NCBI RefSeq assembly: GCF_006517535.1
Contig: NZ_VHQH01000034.1
Span: 62,001 to 126,000 of the forward strand
Reading direction: 5' to 3'
DNA: 64,000 bases
Source of the DNA: Schumannella sp. 10F1B-5-1
GTDB lineage: Bacteria > Actinomycetota > Actinomycetes > Actinomycetales > Microbacteriaceae
Shown here piece by piece: positions 44,399 through 52,753 of the stretch. The position numbers and the translations under genes were made by a program. The stretch's first letter is position 1. The number at the start of each line of letters is the position of its first letter. The notes under the pieces are model-generated. The model did no database searches and had not been told where the DNA came from. It saw nothing but the letters and a program-made list of their open reading frames with translations.

Positions 44399-47119
44399 GT
44401 GCCCGCCACGAAGAAACTGGTCATCGTCGAGTCGCCGGCGAAGGCCAAGACGATCGCCCAGTACCTCGGAGACGGCTACGAGGTGCAGGCGTCGGTCGGC
44501 CACATCCGCGACCTCATCGAGCCCAAGAACCTGCCGCCCGAGCTCAAGAAGGGCCCGCTCGGCAAGTTCTCGATCGACGTCGAGAACGGCTTCGCGCCCT
44601 ACTACGTCGTCAGCGACGAGAAGAAGCGCACCGTCACCGACCTCAAGAAGGCGCTGAAGGAAGCCGACGAGCTCTACCTCGCAACGGATGAGGACCGCGA
44701 GGGCGAGGCCATCGCGTGGCACCTGCTCGAGGTGCTGAAGCCCAAGGTGCCCGTGAAGCGCATGGTGTTCCACGAGATCACCAAGGATGCGATCCAGGCC
44801 GCCCAGGAGAACACCCGCGAGCTCGACACCGCGCTCGTCGACGCGCAGGAGACCCGCCGCATCCTCGATCGCCTCTACGGCTACGAGGTCTCGCCGGTGC
44901 TCTGGCGCAAGATCGGCCCCGGCCTGTCGGCCGGCCGCGTGCAGTCGGCCGCGACGCGCCTCGTCGTCGACCGCGAGCGCGAGCGGCTCGCCTTCGTGAC
45001 CGCGAGCTACTGGGATCTCGACGTCGAGCTCGCCACCTCGGCCGAGGAGAAGGCGCCCCACTTCGCCGCTCGACTCGCCCGCCTCGACGGCAAGCGCATC
45101 GCCACCGGGCGCGACTTCACCGACGCCGGTGCGCTGAAGGGCGAGGCCGTCGCGCTCGACGAGGCCGCCGCCTCGGCGCTCGCCGCCGGCATCCGCGACG
45201 ACCGCGCGAAGCTCACCGTCGCCAAGCTCGAGACCAAGCCCTACACGCGGCGCCCCGCCGCGCCGTTCACGACCTCCACGCTGCAGCAGGAGGCCGCGCG
45301 CAAGCTGCGCTTCACCGCCCGCCAGACCATGAGCACGGCGCAGTCGCTCTATGAGAACGGCTTCATCACCTATATGCGCACCGACTCGCCCGGGCTCTCG
45401 AAGCAGGCGATCGACGCGGCTCGCGCGCAGGCGACCAAGCTCTACGGTGCCGACACGATCCCCGAGAAGCCGCGCGTCTACAGCGGCAAGTCGAAGAACG
45501 CGCAGGAGGCGCACGAGGCGATCCGCCCCTCGGGCGACACCTTCCGCACCCCCGACTCGCTCACCGGAACCCTGCGCGGCAACGAGCTCAAGCTCTACGA
45601 CCTGATCTGGAAGCGCACCGTCGCCTCGCAGATGGCCGACGCCCGCGGATCCACGGCGACCGTCACGATCGAGGCGGTGACGCCCGAGAACGGCACCGCC
45701 GAGCTGACCGCCTCGGGCACCGTGATCACCTTCCGCGGCTTCCTCGCCGCCTACGAGGAGTCGCGCGACGACGACCGCGACGCCCCGGCCGAGCCGAACG
45801 AGTCGCGCTTGCCCGAGCTGAGCGAGGGTCAGGCGCTGCACGCGCAGGAGGTCGAGGCCAAGGGCCACGAGACCAGCCCGCCGCCGCGCTACACCGAGGC
45901 GAGCCTGGTCAAGACGCTCGAGGAGCTCGGCATCGGGCGCCCCTCGACCTATGCGGCGATCATCTCGACGATCGTCGACCGCGGCTACGTCACCCCGCGC
46001 GGCACCGCGCTGGTGCCGAATTGGATCGCGTTCAGCGTGGTGCGCCTGCTCGAAGACCACTTCAGCGAGCTGGTGCAGTACGACTTCACCGCCGCGATGG
46101 AGGGTGACCTCGACCGCATCGCCGGCGGTGAGCAGGATCGCACCGACTGGCTCAACGGCTTCTACTTCGGCAACGACGCTCACCAGGGGCTGCGCGGCGT
46201 CGTCGACAACCTCGGCGAGATCGACGCGCGCGACATCAACTCGGTGCGCATCACCGACGACATCACCCTGCGCATCGGCAAGTACGGCCCCTACCTCGAG
46301 GTGCCCGAGGCCGGCAGCGAGACGCCGCGCCGGGTCAACATCCCCGAAGAGCTGGCCCCCGACGAGCTGACCCCGGCGAAGGCCCGCGAGCTCGTCGACG
46401 CCCCCGTGGTCGGCGACCGCGTGCTCGGCACCGACCCGGCCAACGGCAAGCAGATCGTCGTGAAGGACGGCCGCTTCGGCCCCTACGTGACCGAGCTCGA
46501 TCCCGAGCCGGAGCCCGAGGTGGATTCGGCGACCGGCGAGGTCACCGAGGCCGAGAAGCCCAAGCCGAAGCGCGGTGCCAAGAAGGATGCCGCGCCCAAG
46601 CCGCGCACCGCATCCCTGTTCAAGAGCATGGACCCGGCCACGATCGACTTCGAGACCGCGCTCAAGCTGCTGACGCTGCCCCGCGTGGTCGGCAAGGACC
46701 CGGCCGACGACGCCGAGATCACCGCCCAGAACGGCCGCTACGGCGCGTACCTCAAGAAGGGCACCGAGACCCGGTCGCTCGAGAGCGAGGACCAGATCTT
46801 CGCGATCGACCTGACCAGCGCGCTCGAGCTGCTCGCGCAGCCGAAGTACGGCAACCGCCGTGCCTCGAGCGCCCTCAAGGAGTTCGACGCCGACCCCGTG
46901 AGCGGCAAGCCGATCAAGATCAAGGACGGCCGCTTCGGCCCCTACGTGACCGACGGCGAGACCAACGCGACCATCCCGCGCGGCGAGGAGGTCGACGACG
47001 TCGACTTCGAGCGCGCCGTGCAGCTGATCGCCGACAAGCGCGCCAAGGGGCCGGCCAAGAAGAAGGCCCCGGCCAAGCGCGCGCCCGCGAAGCGCACCAC
47101 CGCCGCCAAGAAGAAGTAG
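44399..47119 (+). CDS. topA: DNA topoisomerase I
   Basis: TopA relaxes negative supercoils. It has 906 residues. GTG 44399 has AAGGAG (44389-44394). The Toprim domain opens KKLVIVESPAKAKTIAQYLG and holds ATDEDREGEAIAWHLLE. The catalytic tyrosine is in GFITYMRTDSPGL near residue 325. As usual in Actinobacteria there are no zinc fingers. Instead several repeated C-terminal Toprim_C modules carry the motif DGRFGPYV or a variant (about residues 620-870). The tail is Lys/Ala-rich (KKKAPAKRAPAKR), which aids DNA binding. It shares one base with tmk. Confidence 0.97.
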   Translation: MPATKKLVIVESPAKAKTIAQYLGDGYEVQASVGHIRDLIEPKNLPPELKKGPLGKFSIDVENGFAPYYVVSDEKKRTVTDLKKALKEADELYLATDEDREGEAIAWHLLEVLKPKVPVKRMVFHEITKDAIQAAQENTRELDTALVDAQETRRILDRLYGYEVSPVLWRKIGPGLSAGRVQSAATRLVVDRERERLAFVTASYWDLDVELATSAEEKAPHFAARLARLDGKRIATGRDFTDAGALKGEAVALDEAAASALAAGIRDDRAKLTVAKLETKPYTRRPAAPFTTSTLQQEAARKLRFTARQTMSTAQSLYENGFITYMRTDSPGLSKQAIDAARAQATKLYGADTIPEKPRVYSGKSKNAQEAHEAIRPSGDTFRTPDSLTGTLRGNELKLYDLIWKRTVASQMADARGSTATVTIEAVTPENGTAELTASGTVITFRGFLAAYEESRDDDRDAPAEPNESRLPELSEGQALHAQEVEAKGHETSPPPRYTEASLVKTLEELGIGRPSTYAAIISTIVDRGYVTPRGTALVPNWIAFSVVRLLEDHFSELVQYDFTAAMEGDLDRIAGGEQDRTDWLNGFYFGNDAHQGLRGVVDNLGEIDARDINSVRITDDITLRIGKYGPYLEVPEAGSETPRRVNIPEELAPDELTPAKARELVDAPVVGDRVLGTDPANGKQIVVKDGRFGPYVTELDPEPEPEVDSATGEVTEAEKPKPKRGAKKDAAPKPRTASLFKSMDPATIDFETALKLLTLPRVVGKDPADDAEITAQNGRYGAYLKKGTETRSLESEDQIFAIDLTSALELLAQPKYGNRRASSALKEFDADPVSGKPIKIKDGRFGPYVTDGETNATIPRGEEVDDVDFERAVQLIADKRAKGPAKKKAPAKRAPAKRTTAAKKK

Positions 47120-47763
47120 TGCCCGGCGACGTGAGCACCGGCCTCTTCATCACCTTCGAGGGCGGCGACGGCTCGGGCAAGACCACGCAGCAGGGCATCC
47201 TCGCCGAGTGGCTGGCCGAGCAGGGCGCCACGCTGGTGCGTACCCGCGAACCCGGCGGCAGCGAGCTCGGGCTGGAGCTGCGCGAGATCGTGCTGCATCG
47301 CCGCGGCTACATCGCGCCGCGCGCGGAGGCGCTCATCTACGCGGCCGATCGTGCGCACCACATCGCGACCGTCGTGCGCCCGGCGCTCGAGCGCGGCGAG
47401 GTCGTGCTGCAGGATCGCTACCTCGACTCCTCCGTCGCGTACCAGGGCGCGGGGCGGGTGCTCGACGGCGGCGAGATCCGCGACCTGTCGCTGTGGGCAT
47501 CCGAGGGCCTGCTGCCCGACCTGACGGTGCTGCTCGACCTGCACGAGGGCGAGGGCCGCGGCCGGCTCGACGCCGCGCGCGACCGCTACGACCGGCTCGA
47601 GGCGGAGAAGAGCGACTTCCACGGCCGGGTGCGCGCCGCCTACCTCGAGCTCGCCGCCGCCGAGCCCGAGCGCTTCCTGGTGCTGGATGCGCGCCGCCCG
47701 ATCGACGACATCGCCGCCGACATCCGGGCCCGGGTCGCGGCGCTGATCGGCGCGCGCGGCTGA
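47119..47763 (+). CDS. tmk: Thymidylate kinase
   Basis: Tmk makes dTDP from dTMP. It has 214 residues. The P-loop is FEGGDGSGKTTQQGIL, with DR in RYLDSSVAYQGAGR and REPGG in TREPGGSELG. The lid region is EGRGRLDAARDRYDRLE. The start is GTG 47119 within the topA stop (TAGTG) or GTG 47131 (VSTGLFITFEGG). It is part of a topA-tmk-holB cluster. Confidence 0.96.
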   Translation: MPGDVSTGLFITFEGGDGSGKTTQQGILAEWLAEQGATLVRTREPGGSELGLELREIVLHRRGYIAPRAEALIYAADRAHHIATVVRPALERGEVVLQDRYLDSSVAYQGAGRVLDGGEIRDLSLWASEGLLPDLTVLLDLHEGEGRGRLDAARDRYDRLEAEKSDFHGRVRAAYLELAAAEPERFLVLDARRPIDDIAADIRARVAALIGARG

Positions 47764-47883
47764 GCACCGCGCGTCCGAGGCCCGCTCCCGGCGGATGCTC
47801 GCCGGGCCGCGTCACCCGCTCCGGTTAGGCTGAGCGCGACCCGGGTTCCCGCCCGGATGCGGCGCGCGGCGCGGAAGGATCCC

Positions 47884-49041
47884 ATGGCCTGGAACGACCT
47901 CATCGGCCAGACCGATGCCGTCGCCGGCGTGCGCCGCGCCGCCGAGACCGGGCAGGGCCTCGCGCACTCCTGGCTCATCACCGGCCCGCCCGGGTCGGGC
48001 CGCTCGACCCTCGCCTACGCCTTCGCCAGCGCCCTGCTCGCGCGGCCCGGCGACGAGGAGGCGACCGACGCCCAGGTGGAGGCGCGCACGCATCCCGACC
48101 TCGCCGTGCTCAGCACCGATCGCGTTCAGATCACGATCAAGGAGGTGCGCGACCTCGTCGCGAAGAGCCAGTACTCGCCCTCGGTCGGCCGCTACCGCGT
48201 CGTCGTGATCGAAGACGCGGATCGCATGGTCGAGCGCACGAGCAACGTGCTGCTGAAGGCCCTCGAGGAGCCGCCGGAGCGCACGATCTGGATCCTCTGC
48301 GCGCCGAGCGAGGCCGACCTGCTGCCGACCATCCGCTCGCGCGTGCGCAGCGTGCGCCTGGGCGTGCCCAGCGTCTCCGACGTCGCCGAGCTGATCCAGC
48401 GCCGCGACGGCGTCGCCCCCGATGTCGCGGCCCGCGCCGCGCGCGAGGCGCAGTCGCACATCGGCATGGCGCACCGCCTCGCGACCGACGACGAGGCCCG
48501 CCGCCGACGTTCACGCACGCTCGAGCTGGCCCTCGGCATCCGCAGCGTCCCGGGCGCCGTGCGCGCCGCGGCCGAGCTGCTCGAGGTGGCCGGCGCCGAC
48601 GCCGCCGCGATCGGCGCCGAACGGGATGCGCGTGAGCGCGACGAGGTGCTGCGCTCGCTGGGCGTCGAGCCCGGCGGCACCGTGCCTCCGGCTTTGCGCA
48701 GTCAGCTCAAGACCCTCGAAGAGGATCAGAAGCGGCGCGCGACCCGCAGCCTGCGCGACGGGATCGACCGCATCCTGCTCGACCTGCTCTCGCTCTACCG
48801 CGACGTGCTGCTGCTGCAGCTCGGCCTCGATCTCGACCGCGCGCAGCTCGTTAATCTGGCCATCCTCGACCAGCTCGAGCAGGCGGCCGCCGCCTGCGCC
48901 GCGCCGCAGACCCTCGCCACCCTCGACGGCCTCGCCGAGGCGCGCGAGCGCATCGACGGCAACGTCGCCCCCGCCCTCGCCCTCGAGGCCGCCCTGATCA
49001 CCGCGGTGCGCCACCGCTCGAGCTCCGGAGCCGCAGCATGA
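47884..49041 (+). CDS. holB: DNA polymerase III subunit delta'
   Basis: This is a 385-residue clamp-loader subunit. It begins MAWNDLIGQTDAVAGVRRAA, with a Walker A-like LITGPPGSGRSTLAYAFASA in which Arg replaces the usual Lys. VVVIEDADRMVERTSNVLLK and ALEEPPERTIWILCAPSEAD are the DExx and sensor 1 regions. The Cys-rich zinc module normally found after domain I is missing: only ALLARPGDEEATDAQVEART stands there. ATG 47884 has GAAGGA upstream. Its stop overlaps the next gene (ATGA). Confidence 0.93.
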   Translation: MAWNDLIGQTDAVAGVRRAAETGQGLAHSWLITGPPGSGRSTLAYAFASALLARPGDEEATDAQVEARTHPDLAVLSTDRVQITIKEVRDLVAKSQYSPSVGRYRVVVIEDADRMVERTSNVLLKALEEPPERTIWILCAPSEADLLPTIRSRVRSVRLGVPSVSDVAELIQRRDGVAPDVAARAAREAQSHIGMAHRLATDDEARRRRSRTLELALGIRSVPGAVRAAAELLEVAGADAAAIGAERDARERDEVLRSLGVEPGGTVPPALRSQLKTLEEDQKRRATRSLRDGIDRILLDLLSLYRDVLLLQLGLDLDRAQLVNLAILDQLEQAAAACAAPQTLATLDGLAEARERIDGNVAPALALEAALITAVRHRSSSGAAA

Positions 49042-50660
49042 CCCGAGCATCCGCGACCCGCGCCGCGCGCCCTTCCCGCACCGAGCGCCCCGCTCGCCCG
49101 ACTCGCGCCGCCCGCCCGGAGCGCGCACCCCGCCGCCGCGTGCTGGCCGCCGTCGCCCTCGCCGCCGCGATCGGCGTCGGGCTCAGCGGCTGCGTGCAGT
49201 GGTTCCTGCCGCCGCAGGGCAGCCGCACCTCGACGCCCTCCGACGAGAAGGTGGATGCGCAGCTCGAGCCCTACTACCAGCAGACCCTGACGTGGAAGGG
49301 CTGCGGCGACGGCATGCAGTGCACCACCGCGAAGGCGCCCCTCGACTGGAGCGATCCGGGCGGCGAGCGCATCGACCTGGCGCTGATCCGCCAGCCCGCG
49401 ACGGGCGGCGACGCGAAGGGCTCGCTGCTCATCAACCCGGGTGGGCCTGGCGGCTCGGGCTACGACTTCGTGCGCGACAGCGTCGACTACGCGACGAGCG
49501 AGGGACTGCAGCGCGACTACGACGTGGTCGGCTTCGATCCCCGCGGGGTCGGCCACTCGTCGGCGGTCAGCTGCTACACCGACCCGAAGGCCTTCGACGA
49601 CTACGTCTACGGCATCACCCCGGGCGAGCCTGGCAGCGACGGCTGGATCGCGGCCGCCGAGCAGAGCAACCAGCAGTTCGGCAAGGACTGCCTCAGCGGA
49701 ACGGGCGATCTGCTCGGCCACGTCGACACGGTCAGCGCGGCGCGCGATCTCGACATGCTGCGCTCGGCTCTCGGCGACAAGAAGCTCAACTACCTGGGCT
49801 ATTCCTACGGCACGTTCCTCGGCGCGACCTACGCCGACCTGTTCCCGAAGAAGACGGGACACCTCGTGCTCGACGGAGCGCTCGACCCGGCCACGAGCGA
49901 CTTCGACGTGACGCTGACGCAGGCGAAGGGCTTCGAGAGCGCCTTCCGCGCCTACCTCGACGACTGCCTGACCCGGCAGGCGTGCCCGTTCTCGGGCTCG
50001 ACCGACGCGGCGGTGACCGAGGTCGAGAACCTCTTCGCCTCGGTGCAGCGCTCGCCGATCCGCAATTCCGACGGGCGCGAGCTCGGCACGAGCGCCCTGT
50101 TCACCGCGATCATCTACCCGCTCTACAGCAAGCAGAGCTGGCCCTACCTCGATCAGCTCTTCGACGACGTCTTCGCCGGCAGCGCGAAGGTCGCCTTCAC
50201 CCTCGCCGACGCCTACTACGAGCGCGACCAGAACGGCACCTACGCGAACAACTCGACCGAGGCCTTCATCGCGATCAACTGCCTCGACTACAAGAACGAC
50301 GACGACCCGGCGACGATGCGCTCGCAGGCGCAGCAGCTGGCCACCGAGGCCCCGCTGTTCGGTCCGCAGATGGCCTATGGCGGCGTCGGATGCGCGGGCT
50401 GGCCCTTCCCCGGAACCCGCGACCGCGTCGCGATCGCCGCCGAGGGCTCCGCGCCCATCCTGGTGGTCGGCACGACCAACGACCCGGCGACGCCCTATGT
50501 GTGGGCGCAGGCCATGGCGAAGCAGCTGCAGAACGGCCACCTGATCACGTATCACGGCGAGGGGCACACGGCCTACAACAAGTCGAACTCCTGCGTCGAC
50601 GACGCCGTCGACGACTTCTTCCTCGACGACACGGTGCCCTCGAAGGACCCGGACTGCTGA
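49038..50660 (+). CDS. Tripeptidyl aminopeptidase-like alpha/beta-hydrolase lipoprotein
   Basis: The 540-residue exported lipoprotein has a long Arg/Pro-rich N-terminus (1-35), a hydrophobic segment, and lipobox GLSGC with Cys at 52. The alpha/beta-hydrolase core has oxyanion region NPGGPGGSGYDF, nucleophile elbow GYSYGTFLGATYADLF, aspartate in VGTTNDPATPY and histidine in GEGHTAYNKS. The C-terminal TAP domain is present (CVDDAVDDFF). The family (TAP, SlpD/E) removes tripeptides from N-termini outside the cell. It is tightly coupled to holB upstream and a TetR gene downstream. Confidence 0.92.
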   Translation: MTRASATRAARPSRTERPARPTRAARPERAPRRRVLAAVALAAAIGVGLSGCVQWFLPPQGSRTSTPSDEKVDAQLEPYYQQTLTWKGCGDGMQCTTAKAPLDWSDPGGERIDLALIRQPATGGDAKGSLLINPGGPGGSGYDFVRDSVDYATSEGLQRDYDVVGFDPRGVGHSSAVSCYTDPKAFDDYVYGITPGEPGSDGWIAAAEQSNQQFGKDCLSGTGDLLGHVDTVSAARDLDMLRSALGDKKLNYLGYSYGTFLGATYADLFPKKTGHLVLDGALDPATSDFDVTLTQAKGFESAFRAYLDDCLTRQACPFSGSTDAAVTEVENLFASVQRSPIRNSDGRELGTSALFTAIIYPLYSKQSWPYLDQLFDDVFAGSAKVAFTLADAYYERDQNGTYANNSTEAFIAINCLDYKNDDDPATMRSQAQQLATEAPLFGPQMAYGGVGCAGWPFPGTRDRVAIAAEGSAPILVVGTTNDPATPYVWAQAMAKQLQNGHLITYHGEGHTAYNKSNSCVDDAVDDFFLDDTVPSKDPDC

Positions 50661-51298
50661 TGCCCGACTTCGACGACGCCGAGCCGGTCGGTCTGCGCGA
50701 GCGCAAGCGCCGCGCGACCCGGCGCGCGATCCTGGTCGCGACCGCGCAGCTCGTGCGCGAGCGCGGCTTCGACGGCGCGACGGTCGATGAGATCAGCCGT
50801 CTCGCCGACGTGTCTCCGCGCACCTTCTTCAACTACTTCGCGTCGAAGGAGGAGGCGATCTCGGGCGAGATCCCCGTGCTGCCCGACCGGGTGCACTGCG
50901 AGGCCTTCGTCGCGGCGCGGGGTCCGCTGCTCGACGACCTCGCCGACCTGGTCGTGCACTCGATCGACGCCAGCCTTCCCGACCGCGAGATCGTGCTCCT
51001 GCGCCGCGAGATCGCCAAGTCGGCGCCGCACCTCGCCGCGCTGCGCATGAGCAGCATGCGCGAGTTCGAGCTGGCGCTCGCCGAGGTCGTGGCCCGCCGG
51101 CTCGCGGCCCAGCATCCCGAGCTGTTCGAGGATGCCGACGCGGCGTTCCTGCGCGCCCGCCTGGTCGTGTTCGCCGCGTCGGGCGCCCTGCGCCACGCCT
51201 GGATCGCCTGGGCCGACCATGCGGGCGACGACGACCTCGCGACGATGATCCGCCGCAGCTTCGACGCCCTGCGCGAGACGATCCGCCTCGACGGCTGA
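50660..51298 (+). CDS. TetR-family transcriptional regulator
   Basis: This 212-residue regulator has helix-turn-helix region RRAILVATAQLVRERGFDGA, TVDEISRLADVSPRTFFNYF, ASKEEAI at about residues 20-66. Its C-terminal domain resembles the MftR/mycofactocin-type TetR group. The ATG shares one base with the peptidase stop (TGATG), so the two are cotranscribed. The ligand is unknown. Confidence 0.9.
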   Translation: MPDFDDAEPVGLRERKRRATRRAILVATAQLVRERGFDGATVDEISRLADVSPRTFFNYFASKEEAISGEIPVLPDRVHCEAFVAARGPLLDDLADLVVHSIDASLPDREIVLLRREIAKSAPHLAALRMSSMREFELALAEVVARRLAAQHPELFEDADAAFLRARLVVFAASGALRHAWIAWADHAGDDDLATMIRRSFDALRETIRLDG

Positions 51299-51396
51299 CC
51301 GCGCCCGACGGCCGAGAGCGCCGTGCCCCGCACGCGGTGCGGAGCATCCGCTCACATCGGCTATGCTCGTCTGCTGTGCCACCACTCGCGGTGCAC

Positions 51397-51472
51397 GCCG
51401 CCTTAGCTCAGTCGGCAGAGCGTCTCACTCGTAATGAGAAGGTCGTGGGTTCGATTCCCACAGGCGGCTCCA
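51397..51472 (+). tRNA. tRNA-Thr (anticodon CGT)
   Basis: The acceptor GCCGCCT (51397-51403) pairs with AGGCGGC (51462-51468), and the discriminator is T 51469. Here CCA is encoded (51470-51472). The anticodon stem TCTCA/TGAGA encloses CGT at 51430-51432. The T loop is GGTTCGATTCC. A TATGCT box at 51362-51367 fits a -10. The last A of CCA is also the first base of the next gene's ATG. Confidence 0.97.
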
Positions 51473-52209
51473 TGACCTCACCGTCGTCCGCCCCGCGCGT
51501 CACCCTCGTCACCGGGGGAGGCCGGGGGATCGGAGCCGCGATCTGCCGCCGCCTGGCTCGCGAGGGCCATGCGGTCGTCGTCGGATTCCGCTCCGATGCG
51601 ACGGCCGCCGAGTCGATCGTCGCCGAGATCTCCGACGGCGGCGGGCGCGCGCTCGCGGTGCGCGTCGACGTGACCGATCCGGCATCCCTCGACGCCTTCG
51701 TCGCCGCGGGCGAGCGGCTCGGCCCGATCACCGGGGTCGTCGCGAACGCCGGCGCCGCGACGGCCGTCGGCACGCTCGCCGACAACGACCCCGCGGCGAT
51801 CCGCGCCGACCTCGACGTGAACCTGTTCGGCGTGATCGCGACGGTGCGGGCGGCTCTCGCGCGCATGGATGCCGGGGGCGCGGTCGTGACGATCTCATCG
51901 GCCGCCGCGACCCTCGGCAGCCCGGGCAGCTACGTGCACTACGCCGCGGCGAAGGCGGGTGTCGAGGCGTTCACGGTCGGCCTGTCGAAGGAGGTCGCGA
52001 CCCGGGGCATCCGGGTCAACGCGGTCGCACCGGGCACGATCTGGACCGAGTTCCACCAGGACCCGGAGCGCCCGGCCAAGGTCGCCCCGACCGTGCCGAT
52101 GGGCCGCGCCGGCGAGCCGGACGAGATCGCGGGCGCCGTCGCCTGGCTGCTCTCGGACGACGCGTCCTATGCGACGGGCGCCGTGCTGAGGGTCGCCGGC
52201 GGGCTCTGA
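51472..52209 (+). CDS. SDR-family oxidoreductase
   Basis: This is a 245-residue classical short-chain dehydrogenase. Cofactor loop TGGGRGIGAAICRRL (about 14-28), FRSDAT after the second strand (Arg favours NADP), NAGAAT in the fourth strand, catalytic Ser in TISSAAATLG, and YVHYAAAKAG with the Tyr-x-x-x-Lys pair, then GIRVNAVAPGTIWTEF. The only start upstream of the Rossmann fold is ATG 51472, whose A is the terminal A of tRNA-Thr CCA. There is no Shine-Dalgarno sequence outside the tRNA. Substrate unknown. Confidence 0.9.
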   Translation: MTSPSSAPRVTLVTGGGRGIGAAICRRLAREGHAVVVGFRSDATAAESIVAEISDGGGRALAVRVDVTDPASLDAFVAAGERLGPITGVVANAGAATAVGTLADNDPAAIRADLDVNLFGVIATVRAALARMDAGGAVVTISSAAATLGSPGSYVHYAAAKAGVEAFTVGLSKEVATRGIRVNAVAPGTIWTEFHQDPERPAKVAPTVPMGRAGEPDEIAGAVAWLLSDDASYATGAVLRVAGGL

Positions 52210-52312
52210 GCGAGTCGGTCGGCGGGTCGGTCAGCGGGGATCGCCCCGGGTCGCCCGGCGGGATCGGTCGGATCGGTCGGCGGGGTCGCCCCGGCCAGGT
52301 CAGTCGCCGGGA

Positions 52313-52753
52313 TCACTCGCCAGGCGCGAGCCACACTTTCCGCAGCGGCTCGGTGATCGTCCAGCGGGTGCGCTCGCCGGCGTGCAGACGCACGAGCGAG
52401 CCCGGTTCGAGCGACAGGATGCGCGGGACGGCTCCAACGTCCGCCGACGCCGCGACGTCCGCCGCATCCAGGAACTCGACCGTGCCGCGCCCCGCGAGCA
52501 CCACGAACAGCTCGTCGGCCTCGACGTCGCGGGCGGTTCCGGTCGTCATCTCCCAGATGCCGTAGTCGAGCCCGGCGAACGACCCGAGCTCGGCGAGCGC
52601 CGTCGTGGGTGCGCCGGCGTCGACCTCGGCCGCGGGCAGCGGCGTGTGCTCGAGGGGCGTGCGGAGCGCATCCACGTGCCGTGCGTCGGCGGAACCCGCC
52701 GAGTCCGCGCCGGCGGTCGCGTCGCCCGACGCCCCGGCCCCCGCCCCGCTCAC
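52313..52753 (-). CDS. Cupin-domain protein
   Basis: The 146-residue protein has an Ala/Gly-rich N-terminus (about 1-45), then a cupin core resembling the DUF861/EutQ type: GIWEMTTGTARDVEADELFV, VLAGRGTVEFLDAADV, LEPGSLVRLHAGERTRWTIT. It starts at GTG 52753, overlapping the oxidoreductase stop by 4 nt, so both are made from one transcript. It probably acts with the neighbouring FAD enzyme; its substrate cannot be told. Confidence 0.83.
   Translation of the reverse strand: MSGAGAGASGDATAGADSAGSADARHVDALRTPLEHTPLPAAEVDAGAPTTALAELGSFAGLDYGIWEMTTGTARDVEADELFVVLAGRGTVEFLDAADVAASADVGAVPRILSLEPGSLVRLHAGERTRWTITEPLRKVWLAPGE

Noticed and set aside
52210-52312. GGTCGG/GGGTCG-rich short repeats after the SDR gene
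   Set aside because: The pattern is irregular low-complexity GC sequence without a constant period. No feature is claimed.
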